From assembly GCF_014982715.1 (NCBI RefSeq), contig NZ_JADCJY010000001.1, positions 1,612,001 through 1,676,000 on the forward strand: 64,000 nt of DNA, given 5' to 3'. Below the pieces are notes generated by a model. That model was not told where the DNA came from, made no database searches, and saw only the letters and a program-made list of their open reading frames with translations. The DNA is from Gallalistipes aquisgranensis. GTDB taxonomy: Bacteria > Bacteroidota > Bacteroidia > Bacteroidales > Rikenellaceae. This document shows, piece by piece, positions 8,528 to 18,097 of this stretch. The first letter of the stretch is position 1; each line of letters opens with the position of its first letter. Position numbers and translations under genes: made by a program.

Positions 8528-11500
8528 GATCTGAAGTCGGTTTTGTCGGGTTTTACGCCGAAGAAAACGGAATAGGTGACGGGCAGTACCAACACCGTGA
8601 GGAACGTGGCCACGAAAAGTCCCCCCATGATGGTCGCCGCCATGCCTCCGAACATCGAATCGAAGAGCAGGGGCAGCATGCCGAGGATCGTGGTGCCCGA
8701 AGCCATCGCCACGGGGACTACGCGCGACCGGGTCGCCGACAGGAGTGCTTCGTAAGGTCTCTTTCCGCTGCGGTTCTCGATACCGATCCGGTCGACCAGC
8801 ACGATGGCGTTCTTGATGTTCATGCCGACCAGTCCGAGCACTCCGAGCAGGGCGAAAAAGTCGAACATCCGGCCCGTGACGAGCAGTCCCGCCACCACGC
8901 CGATAAAGATCAGGGGCACCATCAGCAGGATGACAAACGGTTTCTTGAACCCGCCGAAAAGGAGCAGCAGCGCGGTGAAAATCAGCAGGAAGGTGAGGGG
9001 CATGTTGGCGGCCAGCGCACGGTTCGACTGTTCCTGGCTCTCCTCCTCGCCGAACACCTTGAGCGAATATCCCTCGGGGAGCTCCACCTTTTCCCGGATC
9101 GAAGCGAGCAGCTGGCCGAACACCTCTTTCGTGTTGGCTCCCCGCACCGGATCGCACTGGGCCATCATCACCCGGCGGCGGTTGTAGCGCTTCACCACGC
9201 CGAAATCGTACCCGAAATCGAAACGGTCCACCACCTGCTCCAGCGGCACGACCCGTCCTCCGGGCGTGTAGAGCGGAAGAGTGCGCAGATTGCTCAGATC
9301 GTAGTTTCCCAGACGCTCGTCCTTCATCAGGACCGGCATGAAACGGTCGCCCTCGCGGAACTCCCCCAACCGGTATCCCGTGGAGGCAAGGGTGAGCTGC
9401 CGGGCCATCGCCTGGCGCGATATGCCCATACGGAGCCCCTTGACCTGCGAATAGACCGGCGTCCAGACCGGAATCTTGTTGCCCCAGCTGTTTCGCACGG
9501 AGGTGGTCAGCGGATGTTCGGACATGATCTGCCGGGCCTGTCCCGTGAGGGCGACCAGCGTGTCGATATTCTCCCCGACGAAACCGATTTCGATGGCGGC
9601 TTCCACGGCGGGCGAGAGTTTGAAGAGCGAGGAACGCACCAGGATGTCGGGATAGCACTCCCGCACGTAACGGTCGAACCGCTCCTCGACCACGGCCGTG
9701 GAGTCTTTCGAATGGAGTTCGACCAGGATGTTGGCAAAATTGGGCCGGGGACCGAACGAACTGCTGGCCAGATAGTAGCGCGGAGGCGAACTGCCCATCG
9801 TGACCGAAACGTGCTTCACGGCCGGCTGGCGCCGGAGCCACGACTCGATCCGGGCCATGTTGCGTTCCACGTCACGGATATTGTAGCCGTCGGGCAGAAA
9901 GCAGTCGGCCCGGAAATAGGGCTTGTCCAGGTTGGGGAAGAAATTCTGCGGCATCGCCCCCATGACCGCCAGCGAAGCGGCGAAAAGAAGCGCCACGCAC
10001 CCGAGTGTCAGCCACCGGCGGCGGATCAGTCCGGCCAGCAGACGGTCGAATCCCCGGTAGAAACGGTTGGCATAGGGGTCTTTCCGGACGGCGCTCCCGT
10101 TCTTCAGGATATAGCTGCCGAACAGGGGGGTCTGCGAAAGGGCCAGCACCCAGCTCAGCACCAGCGAAACGGCCAGCACCACGAACAGCGGCCTGACGAT
10201 CTCGGCCACGGACGAGGGTGCCAGATAGAGCGGCAAAAAGGAGCAGACGGCGATGAACGTAGCCCCGAACAGGCCCCACTGCGGGCCGGTCGCCCCGCCG
10301 ATGAGGGCGTCGCGCCGCGGAACACCCTGCAACATCGCCTTCTGGGCATTGTCCGTCACCACGATGGCATTGTCCACGAGCATACCCATGGCGATGATGA
10401 ATCCCGCCAGCGAGGTACGGTTGAGCCCCTCGCCGATGAACTGCATGACCAGCAGCGTCCCCCCGATCGAGAAGATCAGCGACGACCCGATCAGCAGGCC
10501 GGCCCGGAATCCCATGACGGCCATGATGATAAGGATCACGATGGCCACCGACTCCAGCAGATTCGCAATGAAGACGTTGTTCGCCTCGCGGGCGATCCGG
10601 TTCTCGGGATAGAGCGTCGTCAGGTCGATCCCCACGGGAATCTGCGGGAGCAGAGCCCGAAGGCGGGCCTCGATCTCCCCGCCCGTCTTCACCACGTCCC
10701 TGTCCGAAGCGGTGGATATACCGATACCGATCCCCTTTCGGCCGTCGATCCGCATCAGGGACGACGGAGGCTCGGCGTATCCCCGTTCGACCCGGGCGAT
10801 GTCGCGCAGACGGATCTGACGGCCCGAAGGCGTGGTCAGCAACTGGTCGGCGAGATCGCCGAGCGTCTTGTAGGTTCCGCTTTCGATCATCTTGATCTCC
10901 ATCTGTCCGGCCAACTTCTCTCCGCTGGAAACCAGCGTGTTCTGCGACTGAAGAATCCGGATCACGTCGTCCGGTTTGAGGGCGAAGTTACTCAGGGCCG
11001 AAAGACTGACGAAGACATTGACCACGGGGCTCTGTTCGCCGAACAGGGTCACTTTCTGCACGCCGTCGACGGTCACCAGTTCCGTTTTGATCCGCTGGGC
11101 CCATTCACGCAGATTTTCGTAGTCGTATCCCTCTCCGGCCGAAAGGCCGTAATAGATGCCGTAAACATCCCCGAAGTCGTCCGAAACGCTGATTTCGGAA
11201 GCTCCGGAAGGGAGAAGCGGCTGTACGCCCAACACTTTGCGGCGCAGTTCGTCCCACATCTGGGGCATCTCGTCGGCCGGGGTGGAGGGAAGCAGTTCGA
11301 TCATGATCTTCGAAAGGCCGTAATAGGAATCGGACGTGATCTTGTAGACCCGGCGCATGGACTGTATCTCGCGCTCGATCGGTTCGGTGACGAGCTCCTC
11401 CACTTCGCGCGGCGTGGCACCGGGATAGCGTGTCACGATGGCCGCACTCTTGATGACGAAGGGCGAATCCTCCTTCTTTCCGAGTTCTCCGAAAGCCACC

Positions 11501-11580
11501 ACGCCCCCGACCAGCAGCACGGCCAGAAAGAACCACACGATCTTCGCGTTGTCGAGCGAATATTTAGGCAGGTTCGGCAT
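8524..11580 (-). CDS. RND-family efflux transporter, inner-membrane permease
   Basis: The protein has 1018 residues with the AcrB/MexB-type layout: one N-terminal membrane helix (residues 14-32), a large periplasmic porter domain, a helix bundle, a second porter domain and a final bundle. Proton-relay positions are visible: D403 in GMLVDNAIVV on TM4, where the second Asp of AcrB is Asn, and K923 in GMNIKNAIVL on TM10. It pumps substrates out through the lipoprotein adaptor and TolC-like duct encoded beside it. The substrate is unknown; the sequence fits general drug/hydrophobe pumps better than a metal pump. It begins 4 nt after the adaptor stop and overlaps the outer-membrane gene by 4 bp. 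Confidence 0.93.
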   Translation of the reverse strand: MPNLPKYSLDNAKIVWFFLAVLLVGGVVAFGELGKKEDSPFVIKSAAIVTRYPGATPREVEELVTEPIEREIQSMRRVYKITSDSYYGLSKIMIELLPSTPADEMPQMWDELRRKVLGVQPLLPSGASEISVSDDFGDVYGIYYGLSAGEGYDYENLREWAQRIKTELVTVDGVQKVTLFGEQSPVVNVFVSLSALSNFALKPDDVIRILQSQNTLVSSGEKLAGQMEIKMIESGTYKTLGDLADQLLTTPSGRQIRLRDIARVERGYAEPPSSLMRIDGRKGIGIGISTASDRDVVKTGGEIEARLRALLPQIPVGIDLTTLYPENRIAREANNVFIANLLESVAIVILIIMAVMGFRAGLLIGSSLIFSIGGTLLVMQFIGEGLNRTSLAGFIIAMGMLVDNAIVVTDNAQKAMLQGVPRRDALIGGATGPQWGLFGATFIAVCSFLPLYLAPSSVAEIVRPLFVVLAVSLVLSWVLALSQTPLFGSYILKNGSAVRKDPYANRFYRGFDRLLAGLIRRRWLTLGCVALLFAASLAVMGAMPQNFFPNLDKPYFRADCFLPDGYNIRDVERNMARIESWLRRQPAVKHVSVTMGSSPPRYYLASSSFGPRPNFANILVELHSKDSTAVVEERFDRYVRECYPDILVRSSLFKLSPAVEAAIEIGFVGENIDTLVALTGQARQIMSEHPLTTSVRNSWGNKIPVWTPVYSQVKGLRMGISRQAMARQLTLASTGYRLGEFREGDRFMPVLMKDERLGNYDLSNLRTLPLYTPGGRVVPLEQVVDRFDFGYDFGVVKRYNRRRVMMAQCDPVRGANTKEVFGQLLASIREKVELPEGYSLKVFGEEESQEQSNRALAANMPLTFLLIFTALLLLFGGFKKPFVILLMVPLIFIGVVAGLLVTGRMFDFFALLGVLGLVGMNIKNAIVLVDRIGIENRSGKRPYEALLSATRSRVVPVAMASGTTILGMLPLLFDSMFGGMAATIMGGLFVATFLTVLVLPVTYSVFFGVKPDKTDFRS

Positions 11581-11584
11581 GGGC

Positions 11585-12649
11585 TCAGTTCGTTTTCAGG
11601 ATTTTCACCGTCTCCCCTTCCCGTATCTGGTAGACCCCCGCGGTCACCACCTCGTCGCCCGGGGAGAGCCCGCTGCGCACGATCACCCGGTCGGTGCCGA
11701 ACAGTTCGCCCAGGATCACCTCCCGGCGCTCCGCCGTCCGGTCCGGCGTCACGATCCAGACACAGGGCCGGTCGCTCCCGTCGGGCGTGAAAACGGCCGT
11801 CACGGGGACGGAGGTTTCGGGCGCTTCGGCCGGATTGTCGATCCGCAGATTGACGGTACAGGACATGCCCGGCGTGATGACATAGAGGCTGTCGTTTCCG
11901 GCCAGACGCGGATCGTCGAGCACGAGGGAAACGGGCACGCCCGTCCCCTCCAGCGAAGTGGGCACATACTCCCTGAGCACGGCGGCGAACTCCACGCCCC
12001 GGTAATTGTCGAATTCGACAGTGAAATGCTTGTCCCTCTCCCGCAGCAGGGACAGTCCGCTCTCCGGCATCGTGAAACGCACCTTGCGCGTGACGGGCCG
12101 CACCAGCCTCACGACCGATTCGCCCGCCCCGACACGCTGGTAATTGTCCACGTACTGCTTCTCTACCACGCCGGGAAACGGAGCCCGCAGACGCGTGTCG
12201 TAGAGCAATCCCTCGGCATTCTCGTAAGCCGCCTTCGCCTCGGCATACTGTGTCCGGGCGATCTCGTAATCCTGCTGCGAAATGGCCTGCTGCTCCACGA
12301 GCCGCTTGCTGCGCTGCAACTGTGCCTGCGCCGTAACGTACGCGGAACGGGCCGACTCGACCGACAGCCGGAAATCGCGCGGATTGATCTCGGCGATCAC
12401 ATAGCCGGCCGGAATCCGTTTCCCCTCCTCGATATTGAGGGCCACGATCTGGCCGGAAACGGTGAAAGCCAGGTTGGTCGCCTGGTCGGCCACGGCCATG
12501 CCGGCGTAATCCTGGTTGATATACCCCATGGAGTGTACCCGGAAGACCTTCACGGGACGTACGACAGGAGCCCGTTCCACTTCTCGGGCACAGGAGACGG
12601 CAAGGACGAGCAGAAAAAGCAAAATCGGAGGACGCAGCATATCGGACAT
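11585..12649 (-). CDS. Efflux RND periplasmic adaptor (membrane fusion protein), lipoprotein
   Basis: The protein has 354 residues. The signal peptide ends in a lipobox (LLVLAVSC, C20), so the protein is lipid-anchored. The HlyD/AcrA pattern follows: a lipoyl half (GQIVALNIEEGKRIPAGYVIAEI), an alpha-helical hairpin with coiled coil (ARSAYVTAQAQLQRSKRL), the second lipoyl half (DTRLRAPFPGVVEKQYV) and a beta-barrel region. It bridges the RND pump and the outer-membrane duct. It is first in the operon MFP-RND-OMF. The region upstream (12650-12766) has no convincing -7 box; a second ATG at 12640 is possible. Confidence 0.92.
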   Translation of the reverse strand: MSDMLRPPILLFLLVLAVSCAREVERAPVVRPVKVFRVHSMGYINQDYAGMAVADQATNLAFTVSGQIVALNIEEGKRIPAGYVIAEINPRDFRLSVESARSAYVTAQAQLQRSKRLVEQQAISQQDYEIARTQYAEAKAAYENAEGLLYDTRLRAPFPGVVEKQYVDNYQRVGAGESVVRLVRPVTRKVRFTMPESGLSLLRERDKHFTVEFDNYRGVEFAAVLREYVPTSLEGTGVPVSLVLDDPRLAGNDSLYVITPGMSCTVNLRIDNPAEAPETSVPVTAVFTPDGSDRPCVWIVTPDRTAERREVILGELFGTDRVIVRSGLSPGDEVVTAGVYQIREGETVKILKTN

Positions 12650-12766
12650 GATTCAGGATCGTTTCTTTCGGGGGAAAGAAGCGCCAACAATCATGCCAAC
12701 GACAAGAAAAACAACCGTTTGAAATAACGGGAAGAGGCAGATATGTACCCCTTTAGGAGCGGAAGG

Positions 12767-13948
12767 CTACCGGAGCGGGAGATCGCGGCAGTTCCGCTTC
12801 TCCACGATCGTACCGCCCTCGAGCACCACGAGGCCCGCCCGGGCCCGGAGCAGGGTCTTGAGCGTCGTGCCGTCGATATTGTAACAGGGAACCCGTTCGG
12901 CACCCAGCCGGATCACGGAGGGCCCCTCCAGCGGTGCGGGCGTCACGCAAAGCACGCGCGCGCCCTCCTTCCGGGCCCGGGCGGCAGCCTGTTCCAGACC
13001 GAGCAGACAACGTCCCTTCACACGGGCAGGATCGGTGACACAGAGCAGCCAGACACGGCCCGGATCGTCCAGCACGTCGGAGGTCACGTCCTGCCGGGCG
13101 TCGAAAACGGCGAACTCCCGGACAGCCGGAACGCCCGCCTCCCCGGTGACGATCCGCGTATCGACATACTCCCAACGCACCGTATCGTACCACACGGTGT
13201 CGTTCAGGGTGAATTCGTGTTCGCTGCCGTCGAACCGGTCCCGGTAAACGAGTGTCGTCTCCGTATCCCCGCCTTCCGGAACCTGCATCGCCTGCGGGAT
13301 ATTCACTCCCACACGGAACGGCAGGAAATCGATCACGGGCAGGTGCAGCAGGGCATATCCCCCCACCCCGCACGAAAGGAGGAAAAACAGGACGAGCAGC
13401 ACGACATCCCGTCTGCGGGTGCCCCGGCAGTTATCGCCCCGTCCGGCATGGATGCCGCCCAGCGACCGGACATAGACTGCCGCCGGATCGGCATACCCCC
13501 CTCCGGAACCTTTCCGCCCCCTTCGGGCCCACAGCCACACGGCGGCGCTCATCGGCCACAGGACGACGTTCTTCCAGAAGGTCTGCCAGTTGGTGAGTTT
13601 CACCGCATCGCCGAAACAGCCGCAGTCGGCCACCGGATCGGCCAGCGCGATCCAGAGGGTCAGCAGCGTGAACCCCGTCATGAACCAGAACGTACAGAAA
13701 CCCACCGGACGCAGGCCTACCGCGAAAAGCAGGCCCAGGCCGAGGGTCATCTCCACGGCCGAAAGCAGCACGGAAAGCACGAACGTGACATCGCCCGCAC
13801 CTCCCAGCCCGAAGGCGGAGAAATACTCGCCCAACTTGATGGCCGTCCCCCACGGGTCGGCACCCTTCACGAAACCGGAAAAGAGGAATACGGCCGCCAG
13901 GATGAGACGGAAGACAAGGATCGCAGGATTTTTTCGGCGGAGGGACAT
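12767..13948 (-). CDS. BT_3928-family DoxX/MauE-like membrane protein
   Basis: The protein has 393 residues. The N-terminal half carries DoxX/MauE-like membrane helices (FRLILAAVFLFSGFVKGADP at residues 13-32, then several more) and the motif DCGCFGD, typical of the redox-associated MauE/DoxX group. A further membrane segment follows near residue 190. The C-terminal half (about 215-393) is soluble and has no CxxC thioredoxin motif. The function of the family is not known to me; a part in envelope redox or thiol chemistry is inference from CxCFG. It follows tmk by 12 nt and ends the suf-tmk run. Confidence 0.75.
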   Translation of the reverse strand: MSLRRKNPAILVFRLILAAVFLFSGFVKGADPWGTAIKLGEYFSAFGLGGAGDVTFVLSVLLSAVEMTLGLGLLFAVGLRPVGFCTFWFMTGFTLLTLWIALADPVADCGCFGDAVKLTNWQTFWKNVVLWPMSAAVWLWARRGRKGSGGGYADPAAVYVRSLGGIHAGRGDNCRGTRRRDVVLLVLFFLLSCGVGGYALLHLPVIDFLPFRVGVNIPQAMQVPEGGDTETTLVYRDRFDGSEHEFTLNDTVWYDTVRWEYVDTRIVTGEAGVPAVREFAVFDARQDVTSDVLDDPGRVWLLCVTDPARVKGRCLLGLEQAAARARKEGARVLCVTPAPLEGPSVIRLGAERVPCYNIDGTTLKTLLRARAGLVVLEGGTIVEKRNCRDLPLR

Positions 13949-13960
13949 ATCTTCGCTACA

Positions 13961-14650
13961 TCATTCGTTTCTTTCCAGCAGGGGAGCGATCTTCGCGGCG
14001 ATGCGGGCGAAAATCCGTTCGGGAGCATCCATGCCTCCGGCTCCGTCCGAACAGTCCACCACCTGCAGGCCGGGATCGCACCGGGCACTGTCGATATAGA
14101 CCTGCCGCACCCGCTCCTGCAGGGAGAGATCGGCTTCGTGTATGTCCTCGCCCCCCTTCAGATAATCGCGGTCGTCGCCCTGACGGGCTTCGGTGAGGCG
14201 GCGGCGCGTAAACTCGAACGGCACGTCGAGGAAGAGGGAAAGGTCGGGCCGGGGAAGACGGTTGTAGCCGAATTCCAGATCGAGAATCCAGCGGCGCAGG
14301 CTTTCGCGGGCCTCCCCCGTGAGTTTCGCGCACTGGAAGCCCACGTTGGAATAGACATAGCGGTCGAGAATCACGAATTTCCCGGCATCGAGCCATCCGC
14401 GGATCATCGGTCCGGCATCGGCCCGGTCGCCGGCATAGAGCAACGCCGCCACATAGGGATCGACGCTCTCCACCGATCCCAGCTCGCCCCGCAGGAAACG
14501 GGCGATCAGCTCCCCGTAAACGGGTGCGTCGAAACGCGGAAAATGGAGGTACTCGCATCCGAAACCGCGCTCCCGGAGCAGGCCCTGCAGCAACCGCACC
14601 TGTGTCGATTTTCCCGCTCCGTCCAGACCTTCCAATACAACCAGTGGCAT
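13961..14650 (-). CDS. tmk: Thymidylate kinase
   Basis: The protein has 229 residues. It phosphorylates dTMP to dTDP with ATP. The P-loop EGLDGAGKSTQ lies at residues 7-17. The DRY-type motif is present as LDRYVYSNVGFQ, and the lid region is FEFTRRRLTEARQGDDRDY. The length is slightly above the usual 205-215 residues. The start at 14650 gives the classical MPLVVLEGLDG opening. An ATG at 14671 would add seven residues but lies directly against a hairpin (14675-14694). It is downstream of sufS by 74 nt on the same strand and may be read through from the suf operon. Confidence 0.93.
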   Translation of the reverse strand: MPLVVLEGLDGAGKSTQVRLLQGLLRERGFGCEYLHFPRFDAPVYGELIARFLRGELGSVESVDPYVAALLYAGDRADAGPMIRGWLDAGKFVILDRYVYSNVGFQCAKLTGEARESLRRWILDLEFGYNRLPRPDLSLFLDVPFEFTRRRLTEARQGDDRDYLKGGEDIHEADLSLQERVRQVYIDSARCDPGLQVVDCSDGAGGMDAPERIFARIAAKIAPLLERNE

Positions 14651-14674
14651 AGTCGTCAGTAGTTTTATCATTCC

Positions 14675-14694
14675 GGACCGGCCTCCGCCGGTCC
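14675..14694. other. GC-rich hairpin between sufS and tmk
   Basis: An 8-bp stem (14675-14682 with 14687-14694) has a 4-nt loop. There is no U-tract on the minus side, so it is more likely an RNA-processing or stability element, or a weak terminator, than a full intrinsic terminator. Confidence 0.4.
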
Positions 14695-14724
14695 GTCCGT
14701 TGAACATCCCTTTTCCGCCGGCCA

Positions 14725-15942
14725 CTACCGCAGCATGGCCAGCGCCCGCTCCACCCCGTCGGCCAATGCGTCCACCTCGGCCAGCGTATTGTAGAGGGCG
14801 AACGAGGCCCGGCACATTCCGGTCAGCCCGTAGTGGGTCATCACCGGCTCGGCACAATGGGTTCCCGTGCGGATCGCAATCCCCAGTTTGTCGAGGATCA
14901 TGCCTATATCCGAGGGGTGGGTACCCTCGGCCGTGAAGGAGACGATACAGCACTTGTCGGGCGTCGTGCCGTAAATCCGCACACCGTCCAGCGCCTGCAA
15001 CCGTTCGGTGGCATAACGCAGCAGGGCCCGTTCGTGTTCGGCCACGGCCTGCGGGTCGAACCCGGCAAGGTAGCGGATCGCCTCGGCCATGCCGATGGCC
15101 CCGATATAGTTGGCCGTACCCGCTTCGAACTTGAGCGGCAGCTCGGCATAGGTCGTTCCGTTGAACGTCACGGTCTGCACCATGTCGCCCCCCCCCATGA
15201 ACGGGGGCATTTCGGCAAGGTATTTCTCCTTCCCGTACAACACGCCCACGCCCGTCGGCCCGTAAAGCTTATGCCCCGAAAAGGCATAAAAATCGCAGTC
15301 CAGCGCGGCGACATCCGCCCCGCCGTGGACGATGCCCTGGCACCCGTCGACCAGCACGGGCACGTCGGCCGCATGACACTCGGCGATGATGCGCCGCAGA
15401 TCGGGCCGCGTGCCCAGCACGTTCGAAGCCTGCGTGACGGCCACGATCCGGGTGCGGCCGTCGATCAGCTCCGACAGCTTTTCCGCCTCCAGCCGCCCGT
15501 CGTCGTCGAACGGGAGCATCCGTATCTCGGCGCCCTTTCGTTCGCAGACCAGCTGCCAGGGCACGATGTTCGAATGGTGCTCCATCTCGGAGACGATCAC
15601 GTTGTCGCCCCGGCCGATGTAACGCTCGGCGAAACTGTAAGCCACCAGATTGATTCCGGCCGTGGCTCCCGCCGTAAAGACCACCTCCGAACGGCTTCCG
15701 GCACCGATGAAGGCCCGCACCGTCTCGCGGGCCTTTTCGTAAAGGGCCGTACTCTCCTCGCTCAGATAATGAACGCCCCGGTGGACGTTGGCATTCAGCT
15801 CGCGGTGCAGGCGGTCGACCTCCCCGATCACCCGCAGCGGCTTCTGGGCCGTGGCCCCGCTGTCGAGATAGACCAGCGGACGGCCGTGTACCGAACGGCC
15901 GAGAATCGGAAAATCGGCCCGTATTTTCTCCAGATCGAGCAT
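14725..15942 (-). CDS. sufS: Cysteine desulfurase SufS
   Basis: The protein has 405 residues. This PLP enzyme takes sulfur from cysteine for Fe-S cluster assembly. The PLP lysine is K225 in SGHKLYGP, and the persulfide cysteine is C363 in RTGTHCAEP. Both positions are within one residue of those I recall for E. coli SufS. The start at 15942 gives the usual opening MLDLEKIRADFPIL. It is the last suf gene, 2 nt after sufD. No sufE or sufU partner is in the window, so the sulfur-transfer partner is encoded elsewhere or not needed. Confidence 0.96.
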   Translation of the reverse strand: MLDLEKIRADFPILGRSVHGRPLVYLDSGATAQKPLRVIGEVDRLHRELNANVHRGVHYLSEESTALYEKARETVRAFIGAGSRSEVVFTAGATAGINLVAYSFAERYIGRGDNVIVSEMEHHSNIVPWQLVCERKGAEIRMLPFDDDGRLEAEKLSELIDGRTRIVAVTQASNVLGTRPDLRRIIAECHAADVPVLVDGCQGIVHGGADVAALDCDFYAFSGHKLYGPTGVGVLYGKEKYLAEMPPFMGGGDMVQTVTFNGTTYAELPLKFEAGTANYIGAIGMAEAIRYLAGFDPQAVAEHERALLRYATERLQALDGVRIYGTTPDKCCIVSFTAEGTHPSDIGMILDKLGIAIRTGTHCAEPVMTHYGLTGMCRASFALYNTLAEVDALADGVERALAMLR

Positions 15943-15944
15943 CG

Positions 15945-17255
15945 CTATATCGTCGCTATTTTGTTTTCCGCCTGCGCGGTCATCCAGTCGCAGAAGCCCT
16001 CGCAGCAGCAATGGGAGATAATGTCGTTCACGAAACCGTGCAACTGAAGACGCCGGGCCTCCTCCAGCCCGATACCCCGCTGGCGCATGTAGTAGATCGC
16101 CTCCGTGTCGAGCTGTCCCACGGTAGCCCCGTGGCTGCATTTCACGTCGTCGGCATAGATTTCCAGCTGGGGGCGCGTGTAGATATGCGCCGCAGGGCTC
16201 AACAACAGATTACGGCTCTGCTGGAAAGCATCGGTCCGCTGGGCGTCCTGCGCCACGTAGACCCGTCCCGTAAAGGAGCCCTCGGCCTCGCCGGAAGCCA
16301 CCCCCTTGACCAGTTCGTAGCTGCGGCATTCGGGTGCCAGATGGTTGACGGTCACCCCCACGTCGCAGCGTTCCCGCCCGCCGTGCAGATAGAGACCGTA
16401 CAGACGCGCTTCGGCTTCCCGGCCCGTCAGATCGGTCGTGTAGTCGAGCCGGGCGGTTCCCCGCCCCAGGTCCACCGTATGAATCTCGCAGCGGCTCCCG
16501 GCCTCCTGCCGCACGTAGCTGCCCAGCAGCAGATGGCTGCCCTGCGCGAAATCGCACACCTCGGTCAGATGGACGTCGGCACCTTCGCCCACACACACCT
16601 CGCGGATGTAGTCGGCCAGACAGGAACCTCCTGCAGGTCGCCCGCCCGTATGGACGAACTGTATCCGGGCCCGGCATCCGGCCCCGAAAACGAGCAGCGT
16701 GCGGCCGAAACCCATCACATCCTCGTCTCCGGCCGCATAACGGTGTTCGATAAGAATCGGCTCGTCCAACTGCACGCCGGCCGGGATACAGACGAAACTG
16801 CCGTCCTGCATGAATGCGCTGTTGAGCGCCGTGAGCGATGCCCCCTTGTTGTCTGCGACCGTGTTGTAGTACGGAAGCGCGAGCCCCTCACCCTCCTGCA
16901 GGGCGACCCGGAGCGAGCCGTACACCACTCCGTTCTCCAACCGCCGCAACCCCGCGCCCTCCGGGCAGAAGCCGTTGCCGACCTCGATTCCGTACCGGGC
17001 CGAGGGGAAATTCTCCGTCCGCCGGGAATCCGTCCGCACCGGGGTGAAGTAGTGTTCCCACTCCCGGCTGCCGAACAGCGTTTTCAGGTCGCTCAACCCG
17101 TAGCGTTCGTCTTTCCTTCCGGGGATACCCGCCAGATTGAACGCCTCGATATACTCCCGCCGCTGGCCGTTCAGGACTGCGGGAAAACCCTCGCCCACGA
17201 TATCCACATTGGCGATATAGAGGTCCAGCAGCCGTTGTTCCACAGATCGGTTCAT
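15945..17255 (-). CDS. sufD: Fe-S cluster assembly scaffold protein SufD
   Basis: The protein has 436 residues. It has an N-terminal helical region with GIPGRKDERYGLSDLKTLF, then the right-handed beta-helix core, and a C-terminal segment with the family motif DDVKCSHGATVGQLDTEAIYYMRQRGI. The last part (LQLHGFVNDII) matches SufB/SufD C-termini. SufD joins SufB and SufC in the SufBC2D scaffold. It starts 3 nt after the sufC stop. Confidence 0.95.
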   Translation of the reverse strand: MNRSVEQRLLDLYIANVDIVGEGFPAVLNGQRREYIEAFNLAGIPGRKDERYGLSDLKTLFGSREWEHYFTPVRTDSRRTENFPSARYGIEVGNGFCPEGAGLRRLENGVVYGSLRVALQEGEGLALPYYNTVADNKGASLTALNSAFMQDGSFVCIPAGVQLDEPILIEHRYAAGDEDVMGFGRTLLVFGAGCRARIQFVHTGGRPAGGSCLADYIREVCVGEGADVHLTEVCDFAQGSHLLLGSYVRQEAGSRCEIHTVDLGRGTARLDYTTDLTGREAEARLYGLYLHGGRERCDVGVTVNHLAPECRSYELVKGVASGEAEGSFTGRVYVAQDAQRTDAFQQSRNLLLSPAAHIYTRPQLEIYADDVKCSHGATVGQLDTEAIYYMRQRGIGLEEARRLQLHGFVNDIISHCCCEGFCDWMTAQAENKIATI

Positions 17256-17258
17256 GGC

Positions 17259-18008
17259 CTATTGGTATTGGTTGATCAGCCAGTCGTAGCCCTCGGCTTC
17301 GAGCTTCAGGGCCAGTTCCTTCGTGCCGGAATAGATGATCCGTCCCTTGTAGAGCACATGCACGTAGTCGGGCACGATATAGTCCAGCAGACGCTGGTAA
17401 TGGGTGATGACGATCGTGGCATTGTCGGGCCGGCGCAGTTTGGTCACGCCCGTAGCCACGATCCGCAGGGCGTCGATGTCCAGTCCGCTGTCCGTCTCGT
17501 CCAGAATGGCCAGCTTCGGTTCGAGCATCGCCATCTGGAAAATCTCGTTCTTCTTCTTCTCTCCTCCCGAGAACCCTTCGTTCACGGCCCGGGTGGTCAG
17601 TTTGCTGTCCAACTCCACGATCTTCCCCTTTTCGCGCATCATACGCAGGAAATCGGTCGAGGAGAGCGGATCGAGACCGAGGTACTTGCGGCGCTCGTTG
17701 ACGGCCACCTTCATGAAGTTGGCCATGCTGACCCCCGGAATCTCCACCGGATACTGGAACCCGAGGAAAAGTCCCGCCCGGGCACGGTCCTCGATACTCA
17801 TCTCCAGCAGGTTCATCCCCTCGAAAGTCACTTCGCCCCCGGTGACCTCGAACTTTTCGTTCCCGGCCAGCACCGAGGCCAGCGTACTCTTTCCCGAACC
17901 GTTGGGCCCCATGATGGCATGCACCTCCCCGGCCCGCACCGAAAGGTCGATGCCCCGCAGAATCTCCTTATTGTCCACACTGCAATGCAGGTTCTTGACT
18001 TCCAACAT
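17259..18008 (-). CDS. sufC: Fe-S cluster assembly ATPase SufC
   Basis: The protein has 249 residues and is an ABC-type ATPase without a membrane domain. Walker A is GPNGSGKST (about 34-42), the signature loop is GFSGGEKKKNEIFQMAML, and Walker B is LAILDETDSGLDIDAL. The SufC-specific ETDSGLD stretch separates it from transport ATPases. It powers the SufBC2D scaffold. It lies 89 nt downstream of sufB; that gap is GC-rich with no clear promoter. Confidence 0.97.
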   Translation of the reverse strand: MLEVKNLHCSVDNKEILRGIDLSVRAGEVHAIMGPNGSGKSTLASVLAGNEKFEVTGGEVTFEGMNLLEMSIEDRARAGLFLGFQYPVEIPGVSMANFMKVAVNERRKYLGLDPLSSTDFLRMMREKGKIVELDSKLTTRAVNEGFSGGEKKKNEIFQMAMLEPKLAILDETDSGLDIDALRIVATGVTKLRRPDNATIVITHYQRLLDYIVPDYVHVLYKGRIIYSGTKELALKLEAEGYDWLINQYQ

Positions 18009-18097
18009 ATCTCGATAGTTTTATCATTTTTCCTGTTTTCCGTTTCCCCTCCGGCCCGGTCGCCCGGACACAGCCGTCTCCGGCCGGAAGAGAGCCG

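Noticed and set aside
8528-9841. N-terminal extension of the tolC-like gene by about 438 codons
   Set aside because: This part is out of frame within the RND gene. The signal peptide at 8527 and the ATGA overlap give the true start.
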